A stretch of DNA of 64,000 bases, from positions 212,136 to 276,135 of the forward strand of contig JABHDY010000003.1 in the NCBI GenBank assembly GCA_018676855.1, read 5' to 3'. The translations under genes were made by a program, and so were the position numbers. Every line of letters begins with the position of its first letter. Within the stretch, counting starts at the first letter, position 1. The DNA is from Candidatus Woesearchaeota archaeon. GTDB lineage: Archaea > Nanobdellota > Nanobdellia > Woesearchaeales > GW2011-AR9. The notes under the pieces are model-generated. The model was not told the origin of the DNA. It saw nothing but the letters and a program-made list of their open reading frames with translations, and did not search any database. Shown one piece after another: positions 7,301-17,047 of this stretch.

Positions 7301-10102
7301 TTATTTTGCTACTGCCACAACATCATTAGGTTTTCTAAATTTCCATCTAAATATTGAAACTAGTTCTTTCTTGTCCTTAAAACCAATCCGTTCAGATTTA
7401 AGTTGTTCAATACTTTTTAATCCTCCATGTTCGGACGAAGTTTGATAAATATGAGCGTCTATAGCAGGCATTGAACCGGCAAATTGTCGAATATATTTCG
7501 TTCCGCTTCCAGGTGGAATCTCAAGAACTTCTTTCACACCAATTGCATGACCATTATACAACAAAACATCGCCTGGTTGGATATCATCATACTCATCAAC
7601 AGAGAGAATATCAATTTGATCATCCCACACGCCACCTTTTCCACGTTCAATTCGTTTTGTCGCTAATTCATATGAACGTGTATTAAGATCATGCATCCAA
7701 TCTTCTACAAATATTTGTGGTTGTTCTGTATAATCACTTAAACATTTTGGCTTTGAACCGTAACATATGTCTTGACCTGTTTCTAATGCATGTTGATATG
7801 CCATCGCAAACTGTACGTCAATACATTGCTGATCGCCATTGATGAAATCTAACTGGAGCCTGTCAGTGTTTGAAATAAAAATGTCTGGGATATCAAGTTC
7901 TTCTCCACTAACAGTCTGGCCTGCACGTAATCGTAACACTTCATCTGTCCATTGAAAAATGTCAGTATTTTTTATAACTGGAAATCCCTCGACTCGTTCT
8001 TGATAACTTACAAACGAGTCACCATCTTCTGAACTTACAATTTGGCCCCATATACCAGACTTATGCTCACCAATATTCCCCACAAGACGATGATTAATAT
8101 CATCAAGATCATTCTGTTTAAATTCAAGATCGTCACGTTTTGGCTTGAATTCAGAATATTCTGGCATTTGTTCTAGAGACTTAATTTGTTCATCTACTTT
8201 TTTTATCTGTGATTCGAACTGTTCTACATCTCTAAAAGTGGATTTCTTTTCGGCATCTGTCCCATGCTGTTCTGCCCGACGCCATAATTGTAAAGCTTTT
8301 TCAAGTTCACCTTGCAAGTTATTAAGATCTTTCTCTAATGGTTCAAGTTTCCTTATGATTCTTCGTATTGCTGGCTTACTTTTAAGTTCTTCTTTATAGT
8401 CGTCTAAAAACACCATTACAGAAGCTCGTTCTTGTAACAATCCTTCTCTCTCTTCTGAAGTAAGTTCAAGATGATATTCGCCATCTACATTTAAGTCGTA
8501 TATTTTTGTTTCGCCTAAATCAGCTTTGTAATTGAAACGCATATCTGACGAAACTAATTCTTCAGAAGCAAATGTGTCAGCAGGGGAAATCAAGACATCT
8601 TCACCATCTGCTCGAAAAAGATATTTACCATTTGTTACAACACCTTCTCCAGACATTGTTACTTCAAGTGCAAGGGGCCGTCGTTGCGGCGACATTTTAA
8701 CGGCATCTATTGTTCCTCCTTTAGGTTCAAATTCTAACTGACTTTTTCTCTCTCGTGTTATCCATCCTTCATAGGAAAGTGTAAATTCTGGAAAAATTGG
8801 ATTTCCATCTTCCGCATTTGACGAGAAACCATCTCCACCTAACCAAATATGTTCATCTCCATAAATAAAATAATTACCATCTGGAATCATTCCAGGAATA
8901 ACAGAAATATATTCTTTTTCCCTCTGCTCTTTATAACGTAAATGAACGCCTTCACTACTGATAATGGTTGGCACATACGATTCTGTTATGGTACGTAATT
9001 TTGTTGATTCTGTTGTAATTTGTGGAACAATCTGTTTCAGTTCTTCTGTTATTTCTGCAATTCTTTCTGTTGTACCACTCTGTTTTGTTAATTTTCGTAA
9101 TTCTGTTTCAAGTTCTTTTTGACGTGATTTGAGTTCAGACACAATACTAAACTGATCTTTCCATTCCTGTTCAAACTCATCTGCTTGAGGAATCTTTGCC
9201 AATGCTTCTTGTTCATTAAAATCAATCTCGTCCAATTCAGCACTTTCAGCATATAATAATTGTACTGTTTTCCCTTTCTTTGTCTTATGTGTAAATCCTT
9301 TTACCGTTACTTCAGAACCACTTCCAACAAGAACTGGACGACCTTTTTCAAATGTTAACCTTCCTTTATGCAACATATCTCCATCAGGAAGAGACACAGA
9401 ATTTCCATAAATCATAATATCAGTATCAAAATCTACGCCAACAACATTTGCTTTAACAAGTTTTATTGTGTTAGTATCTTTTACAAATTCAAACGACGTA
9501 TCTTCATCAAAATGAAGACCGCCAAAACTTTCCATAATTCCCTTCATTTTTCCATTACCAAGAATAAACTTCCCATTTTGAATCATTTGACCAGCAAATT
9601 CTCCATCATCAAGCGTGAATTTTCCTTGAGAAAAACCAAGTGTACCAGAGAATGGCCATTCTCTTTTATCCCTATCAATGATAACAATATTTCCATCACC
9701 ATCAATTTGTAAACTTTCTTCAGTATTAGAAAAATCATAAATATTTACTTCTTCACCGCCGGCACCAACAAGAGTTCCAATAGAATTGTAGTTAAAAACT
9801 GAAGATGGCGCTGTAGAATCTATAGAGATTGTTATCCCTAAAGAATACATGAATCGTTCAAATGCGTCAGGAGCAGACATGATATTGAGAGAATTTGAAA
9901 AGTAATCGTATGCAATTTCATAATTTCCTCCAGAAAAATCTTGCATGTCTGAAACATAAGATGCTTGATTTTCTGGAGTAAAAAGAATAAAATCTTCTGG
10001 AGGAACAATTGGAACATGATTTTGTGCAATAACTAAAGATGTACTTAATACAATGATTACAAGTACCAAAACCATATTTATTTTTGTCAGTTTCATTTTC
10101 AT
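7301..10102 (-). CDS. Large secreted protein with beta-repeat and coiled-coil regions and an NlpC/CHAP-like C terminus
   Basis: The product is 933 aa. A signal peptide occupies residues 1-27. Residues about 90-290 look like short repeated beta strands (GKFTLDDGEFAG, NGKFILGNGKMKG), suggesting a beta-helix-like fold. Two coiled-coil stretches follow (about 310-370 and 565-670). The C-terminal 175 aa contain QQCIDVQFAMAYQHA (Cys about 760) and IQPGDVLLYNGHAIGV (His about 852), the Cys/His spacing and 'PGDV...GH' signature of NlpC/P60 or CHAP-type hydrolases. It is 2 nt downstream of the pilin-like membrane-anchored protein gene, so probably in one operon. Confidence 0.7.
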   Translation of the reverse strand: MKMKLTKINMVLVLVIIVLSTSLVIAQNHVPIVPPEDFILFTPENQASYVSDMQDFSGGNYEIAYDYFSNSLNIMSAPDAFERFMYSLGITISIDSTAPSSVFNYNSIGTLVGAGGEEVNIYDFSNTEESLQIDGDGNIVIIDRDKREWPFSGTLGFSQGKFTLDDGEFAGQMIQNGKFILGNGKMKGIMESFGGLHFDEDTSFEFVKDTNTIKLVKANVVGVDFDTDIMIYGNSVSLPDGDMLHKGRLTFEKGRPVLVGSGSEVTVKGFTHKTKKGKTVQLLYAESAELDEIDFNEQEALAKIPQADEFEQEWKDQFSIVSELKSRQKELETELRKLTKQSGTTERIAEITEELKQIVPQITTESTKLRTITESYVPTIISSEGVHLRYKEQREKEYISVIPGMIPDGNYFIYGDEHIWLGGDGFSSNAEDGNPIFPEFTLSYEGWITRERKSQLEFEPKGGTIDAVKMSPQRRPLALEVTMSGEGVVTNGKYLFRADGEDVLISPADTFASEELVSSDMRFNYKADLGETKIYDLNVDGEYHLELTSEEREGLLQERASVMVFLDDYKEELKSKPAIRRIIRKLEPLEKDLNNLQGELEKALQLWRRAEQHGTDAEKKSTFRDVEQFESQIKKVDEQIKSLEQMPEYSEFKPKRDDLEFKQNDLDDINHRLVGNIGEHKSGIWGQIVSSEDGDSFVSYQERVEGFPVIKNTDIFQWTDEVLRLRAGQTVSGEELDIPDIFISNTDRLQLDFINGDQQCIDVQFAMAYQHALETGQDICYGSKPKCLSDYTEQPQIFVEDWMHDLNTRSYELATKRIERGKGGVWDDQIDILSVDEYDDIQPGDVLLYNGHAIGVKEVLEIPPGSGTKYIRQFAGSMPAIDAHIYQTSSEHGGLKSIEQLKSERIGFKDKKELVSIFRWKFRKPNDVVAVAK

Positions 10103-10104
10103 GT

Positions 10105-11154
10105 TTATGATATTGTTAATAATAACAATTCTGAATCTGTATTACCATTTTTATCTTCCGCTTCAATTTCAACAAAATGTGATCCCTGTTGATCTTCTGA
10201 AGGAATAAATTGAATTAATCCTTTGTCATCAATATCGAACAAATCTGTATCATCATAGAATATAACATCATCTTTGTTTGTTTCTATTTGGTATTCAAAG
10301 AACACACCTGACAAAATATCAAAACTAACGATGTCTTCCATTTCTAGTTCTTCTTCATCAATCCGTGGAATTGATTCAAGAACAAATTCAAACGTAAAGT
10401 TCCTGTTTCTAATTTCTTTATTATTTTTGTCCCATAACGTGAACCATAAGATATCGTTTTCAAATGGACCTGTGTCATAAATAGGAAAAACTGTAATAAT
10501 AACATCTTCCTCGGAAGCCCATTCATCAATACATGTCAAACAGATATATCCATCTGTTTCTTGATGTTTCTCAACTATTTTATGTGCAACATCAAAAAAT
10601 TTGCGCATATTAACATCAAGAATATGAACAAAATCGTTTAGTTCTAATACAGTTATACCCTTTTGTATTGTAAGTGGATACTGTAGTTCAACAAGTATCT
10701 GATTACCAAAATTAACATTAACATCTATCGAACTTGCAATTATTTCATAACCTTCATCTTCATAAATAGAAAAGTCTTGAACACATTCAGGAAGTCTTTC
10801 TTTAATATAATTTTCTAATTCATGTTCCGCATTTTCTTCTGAGATAACCATTGAAGTTTCATCGGCATAATAATAGGGAAGAGTATCATCAAAGAATAAT
10901 ATTGAATAATCTAAGGGTGATTCCCAATATCCTCCCTGATGACCCGTCCGAATAACTCCTAGTTCTGTTACCTGTTCAAAACACGACTGGACAAAATTTT
11001 GGACTGAAGAACTGTAAGGGATACTGACAAGATCTTTATTAATAAAAACTGATTTTGTTGTATCTTGTCCTTTTTGAAAAAATATTAGACCAACAATTAA
11101 CAATAATACTATACCAACTATAATAAACACCGTTACTTGTCCCTTTTTTTTCAT
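10105..11154 (-). CDS. Membrane-anchored extracytoplasmic protein of the MKKKGQVTVFIIVG family
   Basis: The product is 349 aa. I start at ATG 11154 because it begins with MKKKGQVTVFIIVGIVLLL, a hallmark N terminus of a DPANN secreted-protein family; the 84-residue extension in the track is Ser/Cys-rich and antisense to the AglB N terminus, so it is spurious. One N-terminal membrane segment (about 5-25) anchors a large outer domain. Near the C terminus the sequence resembles Ig/cadherin-like strands (FVLESIPRID, EAEDKNGNTDSELLLL). It shares an operon with the large secreted protein downstream. Function is unknown. Confidence 0.7.
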   Translation of the reverse strand: MKKKGQVTVFIIVGIVLLLIVGLIFFQKGQDTTKSVFINKDLVSIPYSSSVQNFVQSCFEQVTELGVIRTGHQGGYWESPLDYSILFFDDTLPYYYADETSMVISEENAEHELENYIKERLPECVQDFSIYEDEGYEIIASSIDVNVNFGNQILVELQYPLTIQKGITVLELNDFVHILDVNMRKFFDVAHKIVEKHQETDGYICLTCIDEWASEEDVIITVFPIYDTGPFENDILWFTLWDKNNKEIRNRNFTFEFVLESIPRIDEEELEMEDIVSFDILSGVFFEYQIETNKDDVIFYDDTDLFDIDDKGLIQFIPSEDQQGSHFVEIEAEDKNGNTDSELLLLTIS

Positions 11155-11263
11155 ACTTCTATTTAAAAGAATAGGGAGGTATAAAAATGTTGCTGATAAA
11201 TGTGCTTTGTTCTGGAACATAATAAACTTTATAAACGACCCACCATTTTGAAGCCCAGAGGGC

Positions 11264-14200
11264 GTGCAAGTGGAAGAAGACAAACAAGAACGTAAAAAAG
11301 AAGAACAGGACAGTAATGATGACATTCTAGAAGGATTTTCAACCGAACCAACAACTGAAGAACAGAAACCTACTGAAGAACCTAAAGAAGAACATTCTGA
11401 AGACACTCATGATTCTGAAGAAGAAAAAGAAAAAGAACCTGTTGAAGAACAACCGGAAGAAGAGCAACAAGATCAACCAGAAAAGAAAGACGTTCCTCAA
11501 GAAGTTGAAGAAAAAAAAGAAAAAGTTGTTGAAATTGACGAACCACACCATACAAAAAAAGAACGTGACGACATTTTTAGTGAAGAAGAAACCGAAAAGG
11601 ACGTTTCATTTAGTTTCGCTGATGTCAAACATAAAACAACATCATTCTTTAAAAATTTAAAATCAAAAGAAAAGTCAAAAAATAAATCAACAGAATCTCA
11701 CACAAAAAAGAAAGATGATTTTGCAATAGATACAAAAAAAGTTGTTGCATGGACACAAAAAAACAAGAAATGGTTAATTCCACTTGCGCTTATCCTTCTG
11801 ACCATATTCATTTCATCATATTTTAGAATGGCTCCAGCATATCTTCCGATTACAGATGATTGGGCAGAAAGTCAGGTTCACTCTTTTTATAGAAATCAAA
11901 TAACACAAAGTGTTAATCAACAATATCCAAACCTACCACAACAAAATAGGGATGCGTTGATTGAAAAAGAATTTCAATCATTATTGCAGAATAATAAAGA
12001 TCAAATAAAAGTGGATAAAGAACAAATGTCTGCACAATTTAAATCGCGATTACAAGACGAAAATGGTGACACATATTTACTCGCAATAGACCCATATTAC
12101 TGGTTTGCTGAAGCACGGAATTATGTAGAATATGGAGAGTTGGGAGATAGTTATAATGAGGAAGGAGAACGGATATTTAGTTTACGAAATGGAAGAGAAG
12201 GACGAGGAACAACAAACATTCCGTTTCATACAGTGTTTGGTGCATGGGTATACAAAATAACGAGCATTTTCAATAGAGACGTTTCACTAATGAGAGTTAT
12301 GTTTTTCATACCCGTTATTATTATTGGCTTATCGCTTATTCCCGCATTTCTTTTAGGAAGAAAAGTTGGTGGAAATGTAGGAGGATTTTTTGCCTCAACA
12401 ATTATAGCTATAAATGCTGCACTTTTAGGTAGAACGCCAGCAGGTTTTTCTGATACTGATGCATATAACATATTATTTCCATTATTCATTGTATGGCTAT
12501 TCTTTGAAGCTTTTGACGCAAAAACGATAAAGAAAAAGATTATGTTTGGTAGTCTTGCAGGTTTTATCAGTGGTTTGTATGCAGTAACATGGTTAGGATA
12601 CTGGTACATAGTTATGTTTATCGTTGCAACCATCATCGCATTTTTGACATATAACATTCTAAAAAACATACAAAATAAAGAAAAAAAACCATTATTCAAA
12701 AAAAATGTTAAAGATACAGTCATCGTTGGAGGAATTTATTTTATTACTTCAGCAATATTTGTTTCAATTTTTGCAGGATTCTCAAAGTTTAAGATACTAT
12801 TTACGGCACCGTTCAAAGCAACGGCAATAAAAGAAGTTGCAGTTGCAAAAATATGGCCAAATGTTCTTACAACAGTTGCAGAATTTAACGAAACGGATTT
12901 AAGTGGAATTATTGCGCAAATGGGTGGAAAATTATTATTTTGGATCGGACTCATAGGAATTGTTATATTATTGTTTAACACAAAAAAAGAAAAAATGAAA
13001 AATGTGTGGTACTTAATTGGATCGGGCGTATATTACGTTATCATACTTTCACTTAAAAGTTCGCTTAATAATCCGATAACGTTTATTATTCTAATAAGCA
13101 TTCCCGTACTTGTTGGCATTATGAAAGTGTTATACTTCAAAGAGAATAATACAAACATAAAGTATGCATTACTTCTTATCATTTGGATCGCGGGAACTGC
13201 ATATGGTTTCACAAAGGGAATGAGATTTTCAATCCTAATGGTCCCTGCATTTGCTATTGCATTTGGTATCACGATAGGAGTTTCATATAAAGCTGCAAGC
13301 GAATGGCTTTCAAAAGCTATCCATATTGATAAAACAATTTCAAAAGTTATTCTTATTATTGTGTTCTGTTTACTTTTAATAACACCATTAAACGATGCAA
13401 AAAATACGTCATTTAACGAAATACCAACAATGAACGACGCATGGTATGATAGCCTAACTAAAATTAAAGATAGTACACAAGAAGCAATTATAACGTCATG
13501 GTGGGACTTTGGTCATTGGTTCTATTCAATAAGTGGTCAACATGTTACGTTTGATGGTGCTGATCAGGGAGAAAGAATACATTGGGTTGGAAAGACGTTG
13601 CTTACGGATGATGAACAAGTTTCCGTGGGTTTATTACGTATGCTTAATTGTGGACAACAAAAACCTGTGCACGTTCTTGAAGAGTTCCTTAACGGAGATG
13701 CTGTTCGTGCAGTTGATATCATGAATGATATGATGGTTGTTAATGATAAGACAAAAGCTGTTAAAATTCTACAAGATGAGGGCCTTACTACTGCACAAAT
13801 TGCTGATATTATCGCAATAACATACTGTGATGATCTTCTTGACCAATTTTACATTACGTCAGAAGATATGGTTGGGAAAGGTGGTGTATGGGGCCATTTT
13901 GGTAGTTGGGATTTTGAAAAAGCTGCAATGTATCAAGCAGTAAAGCGTGACGAACAAAATGGAAAACAAACACTTATGGACAAGTTTGGTTTAACAAGCA
14001 GTGAAGCAGACCAGCAGTATTATGAAATAACTACCACAGGTGCAGACCAATGGGTTGCACCATGGCCAAGTTACCAGGGCCAGTTTGGATGCGACAATCT
14101 GGGAAACAAACTTGAATGCATTGTTGGTGTTGGTGGCGGAAATGCCCTTATAGAAATTGATAAAGGAACGCATGAAGCATTTATCCAAGGAAGTAACGGA

Positions 14201-14836
14201 CAAAAAATTTATCCAGACAGTATAGTGTATGCAACTGAAAATGATGGTATTGTTGAAAAAAAGTTTACTGGCGAATTAATGGGCTTATCCATCGTCCTTA
14301 TTGATGATAGTACAATCCTGTTAACTCATCCATTACAAGCAAACAGTATGTTTACAAAGTTATACTTTTTTGATGGTCACGGCTTAGAATGTTTTAGTAA
14401 GTTTGACGATCGTCAACAATTAACAGGTGCAAGAATAGCAACATGGAAAGTAGATTTTGACTGTCAGCAAAAAAATAATATTTTTGAACAGAAAGAAGTT
14501 GTAGAAGTAGTAGAACCAACAGTTCTAAACGATATTGAAGAAGTTCACGCAGCACACATATTAATTTCAACTGAAGGACGAAGTGAAGAGAAAGCACTTG
14601 TAGTAATCACAGAAATACGGAAATTGGTTGATGCAACTAACTTCCAAGAATTGGCAAAAGAAACGTCTGAAGATCCTGGAAGTGCAGTTAACGGTGGAGA
14701 TTTAGGGTGGTTTGGAAGAAACCGTATGGTCCCCGAATTTGAAACGACAGCATTTTCACTTAACCCAGGAGAGATTTCTGACCCAATACAAACAAAGTTT
14801 GGGTACCATTTAATTTACGTTATTGAAAATCGGTAA
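11264..14836 (+). CDS. aglB: AglB/STT3 oligosaccharyltransferase fused to a C-terminal parvulin domain
   Basis: The product is 1190 aa from GTG 11264 (GTG 11270 possible); TTTATAAA is centred 32 nt upstream. Residues 1-160 form a highly acidic Glu/Lys-rich cytoplasmic tail. Membrane segments start near 168. Catalytic and metal motifs of STT3 are visible: DPYYW near 275, SDTDAYN near 395 and the WWDFGHW signature near 745. Residues about 1092-1190 are a complete PpiC/parvulin-like domain (AAHILISTEGRSEEKA, GDLGWFGRNRMVPEFE, FGYHLIYVIENR). The enzyme transfers lipid-linked glycan to Asn in N-X-S/T on the outer face; the added domain would isomerise X-Pro bonds. The next 6 kb are glycosyltransferases. 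Confidence 0.95.
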   Translation: MQVEEDKQERKKEEQDSNDDILEGFSTEPTTEEQKPTEEPKEEHSEDTHDSEEEKEKEPVEEQPEEEQQDQPEKKDVPQEVEEKKEKVVEIDEPHHTKKERDDIFSEEETEKDVSFSFADVKHKTTSFFKNLKSKEKSKNKSTESHTKKKDDFAIDTKKVVAWTQKNKKWLIPLALILLTIFISSYFRMAPAYLPITDDWAESQVHSFYRNQITQSVNQQYPNLPQQNRDALIEKEFQSLLQNNKDQIKVDKEQMSAQFKSRLQDENGDTYLLAIDPYYWFAEARNYVEYGELGDSYNEEGERIFSLRNGREGRGTTNIPFHTVFGAWVYKITSIFNRDVSLMRVMFFIPVIIIGLSLIPAFLLGRKVGGNVGGFFASTIIAINAALLGRTPAGFSDTDAYNILFPLFIVWLFFEAFDAKTIKKKIMFGSLAGFISGLYAVTWLGYWYIVMFIVATIIAFLTYNILKNIQNKEKKPLFKKNVKDTVIVGGIYFITSAIFVSIFAGFSKFKILFTAPFKATAIKEVAVAKIWPNVLTTVAEFNETDLSGIIAQMGGKLLFWIGLIGIVILLFNTKKEKMKNVWYLIGSGVYYVIILSLKSSLNNPITFIILISIPVLVGIMKVLYFKENNTNIKYALLLIIWIAGTAYGFTKGMRFSILMVPAFAIAFGITIGVSYKAASEWLSKAIHIDKTISKVILIIVFCLLLITPLNDAKNTSFNEIPTMNDAWYDSLTKIKDSTQEAIITSWWDFGHWFYSISGQHVTFDGADQGERIHWVGKTLLTDDEQVSVGLLRMLNCGQQKPVHVLEEFLNGDAVRAVDIMNDMMVVNDKTKAVKILQDEGLTTAQIADIIAITYCDDLLDQFYITSEDMVGKGGVWGHFGSWDFEKAAMYQAVKRDEQNGKQTLMDKFGLTSSEADQQYYEITTTGADQWVAPWPSYQGQFGCDNLGNKLECIVGVGGGNALIEIDKGTHEAFIQGSNGQKIYPDSIVYATENDGIVEKKFTGELMGLSIVLIDDSTILLTHPLQANSMFTKLYFFDGHGLECFSKFDDRQQLTGARIATWKVDFDCQQKNNIFEQKEVVEVVEPTVLNDIEEVHAAHILISTEGRSEEKALVVITEIRKLVDATNFQELAKETSEDPGSAVNGGDLGWFGRNRMVPEFETTAFSLNPGEISDPIQTKFGYHLIYVIENR

Positions 14837-14907
14837 GTTAGAACTTAGTGTCAATGTATAATAAAATTTATAAACCACTTACCGTTTTGAAAAACGGAGC
14901 GTGAACA

Positions 14908-15972
14908 ATGTTTAAAGATATACAAAAAGAAGAAGTAATGATGCACGACGACATTCTTGAGCACACCTCACAAGATGATACAAGAACATTAATACGAGAT
15001 AAAAAAGTACAAATGTGGGGAAAAGAAAATGAACTTTCTGTCGAAGCTGAATATCCCAAAACCATTATGTTTGAAGTAACAAACGCATGCAATTTAGCAT
15101 GTAAGATGTGTTATCATAAGGACATGAAACGGAAAGTAGGTTTCATGACGGAAGAGTTGTATAGAAAAGTTATTACTGAAGCAAAGGAATTAGGAATAGA
15201 AAACGTTGCGTTATATACAACTGGTGAAGCGTTCATCCATCCAAAGATTTTTGAGTTTATTACCATTGCAAAAGAAGCTGGCATGAAGTATGTGTACATA
15301 ACAACAAACGGTCAACTATTAAATGAAGATAAAATCATGAAGTTACTTAATTCTGGATTGGATTCAATAAAATTTTCTATTGACTCAGGAGCGAAAGAAA
15401 GTTACGAATTTATTCGTGTAAATGCGAAGTGGGACACGTTAGTTAAAAACATGCAACTATTACGAAAATTGCGTGATGAACGAAAAGCGAAGTTGGGAAT
15501 ATTTGCATCGTTTGTTATCATGAAAGAAAATTATGATGACCTTTTAAATTATAATAACGTATTTGGTAAGTTGGTTGATCAAACATTGTTTAACATTGTA
15601 TCAAATCAGGGAAGTCAAGTTGACGACAGTTCACTCCCGCCAGAAATTGATTCTAAATTAGAAGATATAAGACTTCCAAAAGAAAAATGGAAGCCATGCA
15701 ACCTTCTCTGGAATAGGTTCATTGTTAATTATGATGGAACGTTAACTGTATGTTGTGTAGATTTCGAAGCTAAATTAACGTATGGAGATTTGAATACAAG
15801 TACACTTAAAGAATGTTGGAACAACGATAAACTGAAAAGTTTACGAAAGATTCATTTAGAAAAGAATTTTGGTATGTTACCCATGTGCCACGATTGTGAT
15901 AGAATAAAAATGGACACAGAATTACGAAAATCTCTTCTTTCTGAAGTGTTACGGTTGAATAATTTATCGTAG
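14908..15972 (+). CDS. Radical SAM protein with SPASM-like C terminus
   Basis: The product is 354 aa. The radical-SAM cluster motif CNLACKMC (CxxxCxxC) is near residue 62 and is followed by YTTGEAFIHP and ITTNGQL, typical barrel elements. The C-terminal third holds clustered cysteines (CNLLW, TVCCVDF, MCHDCDR) arranged as in SPASM/twitch domains that bind auxiliary Fe-S clusters. The substrate is unknown; position after AglB and before glycosyltransferases suggests modification of a glycan or lipid carrier (inference). A TTTATAAA box is about 37 nt upstream. Confidence 0.85.
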   Translation: MFKDIQKEEVMMHDDILEHTSQDDTRTLIRDKKVQMWGKENELSVEAEYPKTIMFEVTNACNLACKMCYHKDMKRKVGFMTEELYRKVITEAKELGIENVALYTTGEAFIHPKIFEFITIAKEAGMKYVYITTNGQLLNEDKIMKLLNSGLDSIKFSIDSGAKESYEFIRVNAKWDTLVKNMQLLRKLRDERKAKLGIFASFVIMKENYDDLLNYNNVFGKLVDQTLFNIVSNQGSQVDDSSLPPEIDSKLEDIRLPKEKWKPCNLLWNRFIVNYDGTLTVCCVDFEAKLTYGDLNTSTLKECWNNDKLKSLRKIHLEKNFGMLPMCHDCDRIKMDTELRKSLLSEVLRLNNLS

Positions 15973-16031
15973 ACTTCTATTTATGTATTCTTGCATAACT
16001 CTTATAAATCATTTTCTATGATATTCTTGAT

Positions 16032-16685
16032 ATGAACACTGCAGTTGTCATTCCGGCATATAATGAAGAAAAAACGTTACGAGACGTCATCCATGCTGTT
16101 AAAAAATATGTTCAGAACATTATTGTTGTGGATGATGGAAGTCATGATACAACAGAATCAATTGCACAGGAAGAAGATGTTACGTTCCTTAAACATGCTG
16201 TCAATCTAGGAAAGGGTGCCGCGCTTAAAACTGGTTGTGATTATGCTGTAACACAAAACATTCACAAGATTATTGTTTTGGACGCCGATGGTCAGCATGA
16301 CCCTGAAAAAATTCCAGAATTTATTGAAAAGTTGAAACATGTTGACCTTGTGTTTGGTCATCGAACTCTTGGAACTGCAATGCCGTTTGTGTTACGGTTC
16401 GGAAATGCGTTCATAAACAAAACAACAAAAATATTATATGGAATTAATATTAAGGATACACAGTGTGGATATCGTGGATTTACAACAGATACCTACAAAA
16501 AAATTCGATGGAATGCATCTGACTATAGTATGGAATCGGAAATGATTGCGCTTGCAGGAAGACATAAAGTGTCATATGCACAGATACCAATACAAACAAT
16601 ATATGCAGACAAATATAAAGGAACAACAGTTCTTGACGGCGTTAGTATTGTCATGAAAATGTTCTTATGGAGGTTTTTCAAATGA
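16032..16685 (+). CDS. GT2 family glycosyltransferase (dolichyl-phosphate-sugar synthase-like)
   Basis: The product is 217 aa, a single GT-A domain with VVIPAYNEEKTLRDVI at the N terminus, VDDGSHDTT and LDADGQHDPE (the DxD-type metal site) near residue 83. The pattern matches DPM1/DPG-type enzymes that charge polyprenyl phosphate with a sugar in the cytoplasm. A CTTATAAATC box centred 26 nt before ATG 16032 predicts a leaderless mRNA. Its stop overlaps the DUF2304 start (ATGA), a pairing typical of archaeal glycosylation clusters. Confidence 0.9.
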   Translation: MNTAVVIPAYNEEKTLRDVIHAVKKYVQNIIVVDDGSHDTTESIAQEEDVTFLKHAVNLGKGAALKTGCDYAVTQNIHKIIVLDADGQHDPEKIPEFIEKLKHVDLVFGHRTLGTAMPFVLRFGNAFINKTTKILYGINIKDTQCGYRGFTTDTYKKIRWNASDYSMESEMIALAGRHKVSYAQIPIQTIYADKYKGTTVLDGVSIVMKMFLWRFFK

Positions 16686-17047
16686 ATACAACACTTTGGA
16701 TACAATTACTAGGAATAATTTTTGGAATTGCTATGATGTACTTTACATTCGTAAAATATAAACGGAAGGAACTTACCTCTGGAGAATATATTGTATGGAC
16801 ACTTGGTTGGATAATCCTTGCCATTACTGCAATATCTCCTAGTATTCTTGATCCGATTATCGACCCTCTTAATTTCTATAGGAGGCTTGATTTTTTTGTC
16901 GTTGTTGGATTTTTTGTCCTTCTCGCACTTGGATTTTATAATTATAGTAAAACCAAGAAACTTGAACACAAACTTAAAACATTTGTACGAAAACAAGCGT
17001 TACAGAATACCGAGCATACTAAACGCGAGCATGACCATACGAAATGA
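16682..17047 (+). CDS. DUF2304 membrane protein
   Basis: The product is 121 aa from ATG 16682, which follows a GGAGGT ribosome binding site at 16669-16674 and overlaps the GT2 stop as ATGA; the track start at 16667 lies before the ribosome binding site. There are three predicted membrane helices, with a charged tail (KTKKLEHKLKTFVRKQ). DUF2304 proteins usually sit next to GT2 enzymes and may anchor them or act in lipid-linked sugar handling. It overlaps the next GT4 gene by 4 nt (ATGA), so the three are one operon. Confidence 0.85.
   Translation: MNTTLWIQLLGIIFGIAMMYFTFVKYKRKELTSGEYIVWTLGWIILAITAISPSILDPIIDPLNFYRRLDFFVVVGFFVLLALGFYNYSKTKKLEHKLKTFVRKQALQNTEHTKREHDHTK

Noticed and set aside
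11155-11406. 84-residue N-terminal extension of the MKKKGQVTVFIIVG protein
   Set aside because: Ser/Cys-rich antisense of the acidic AglB tail; the family start and hydrophobic anchor are at 11154.
12226-12723. 165-aa minus-strand ORF inside aglB
   Set aside because: Mirror of membrane-segment codons; no ribosome binding site or promoter and fully within a strongly supported gene.
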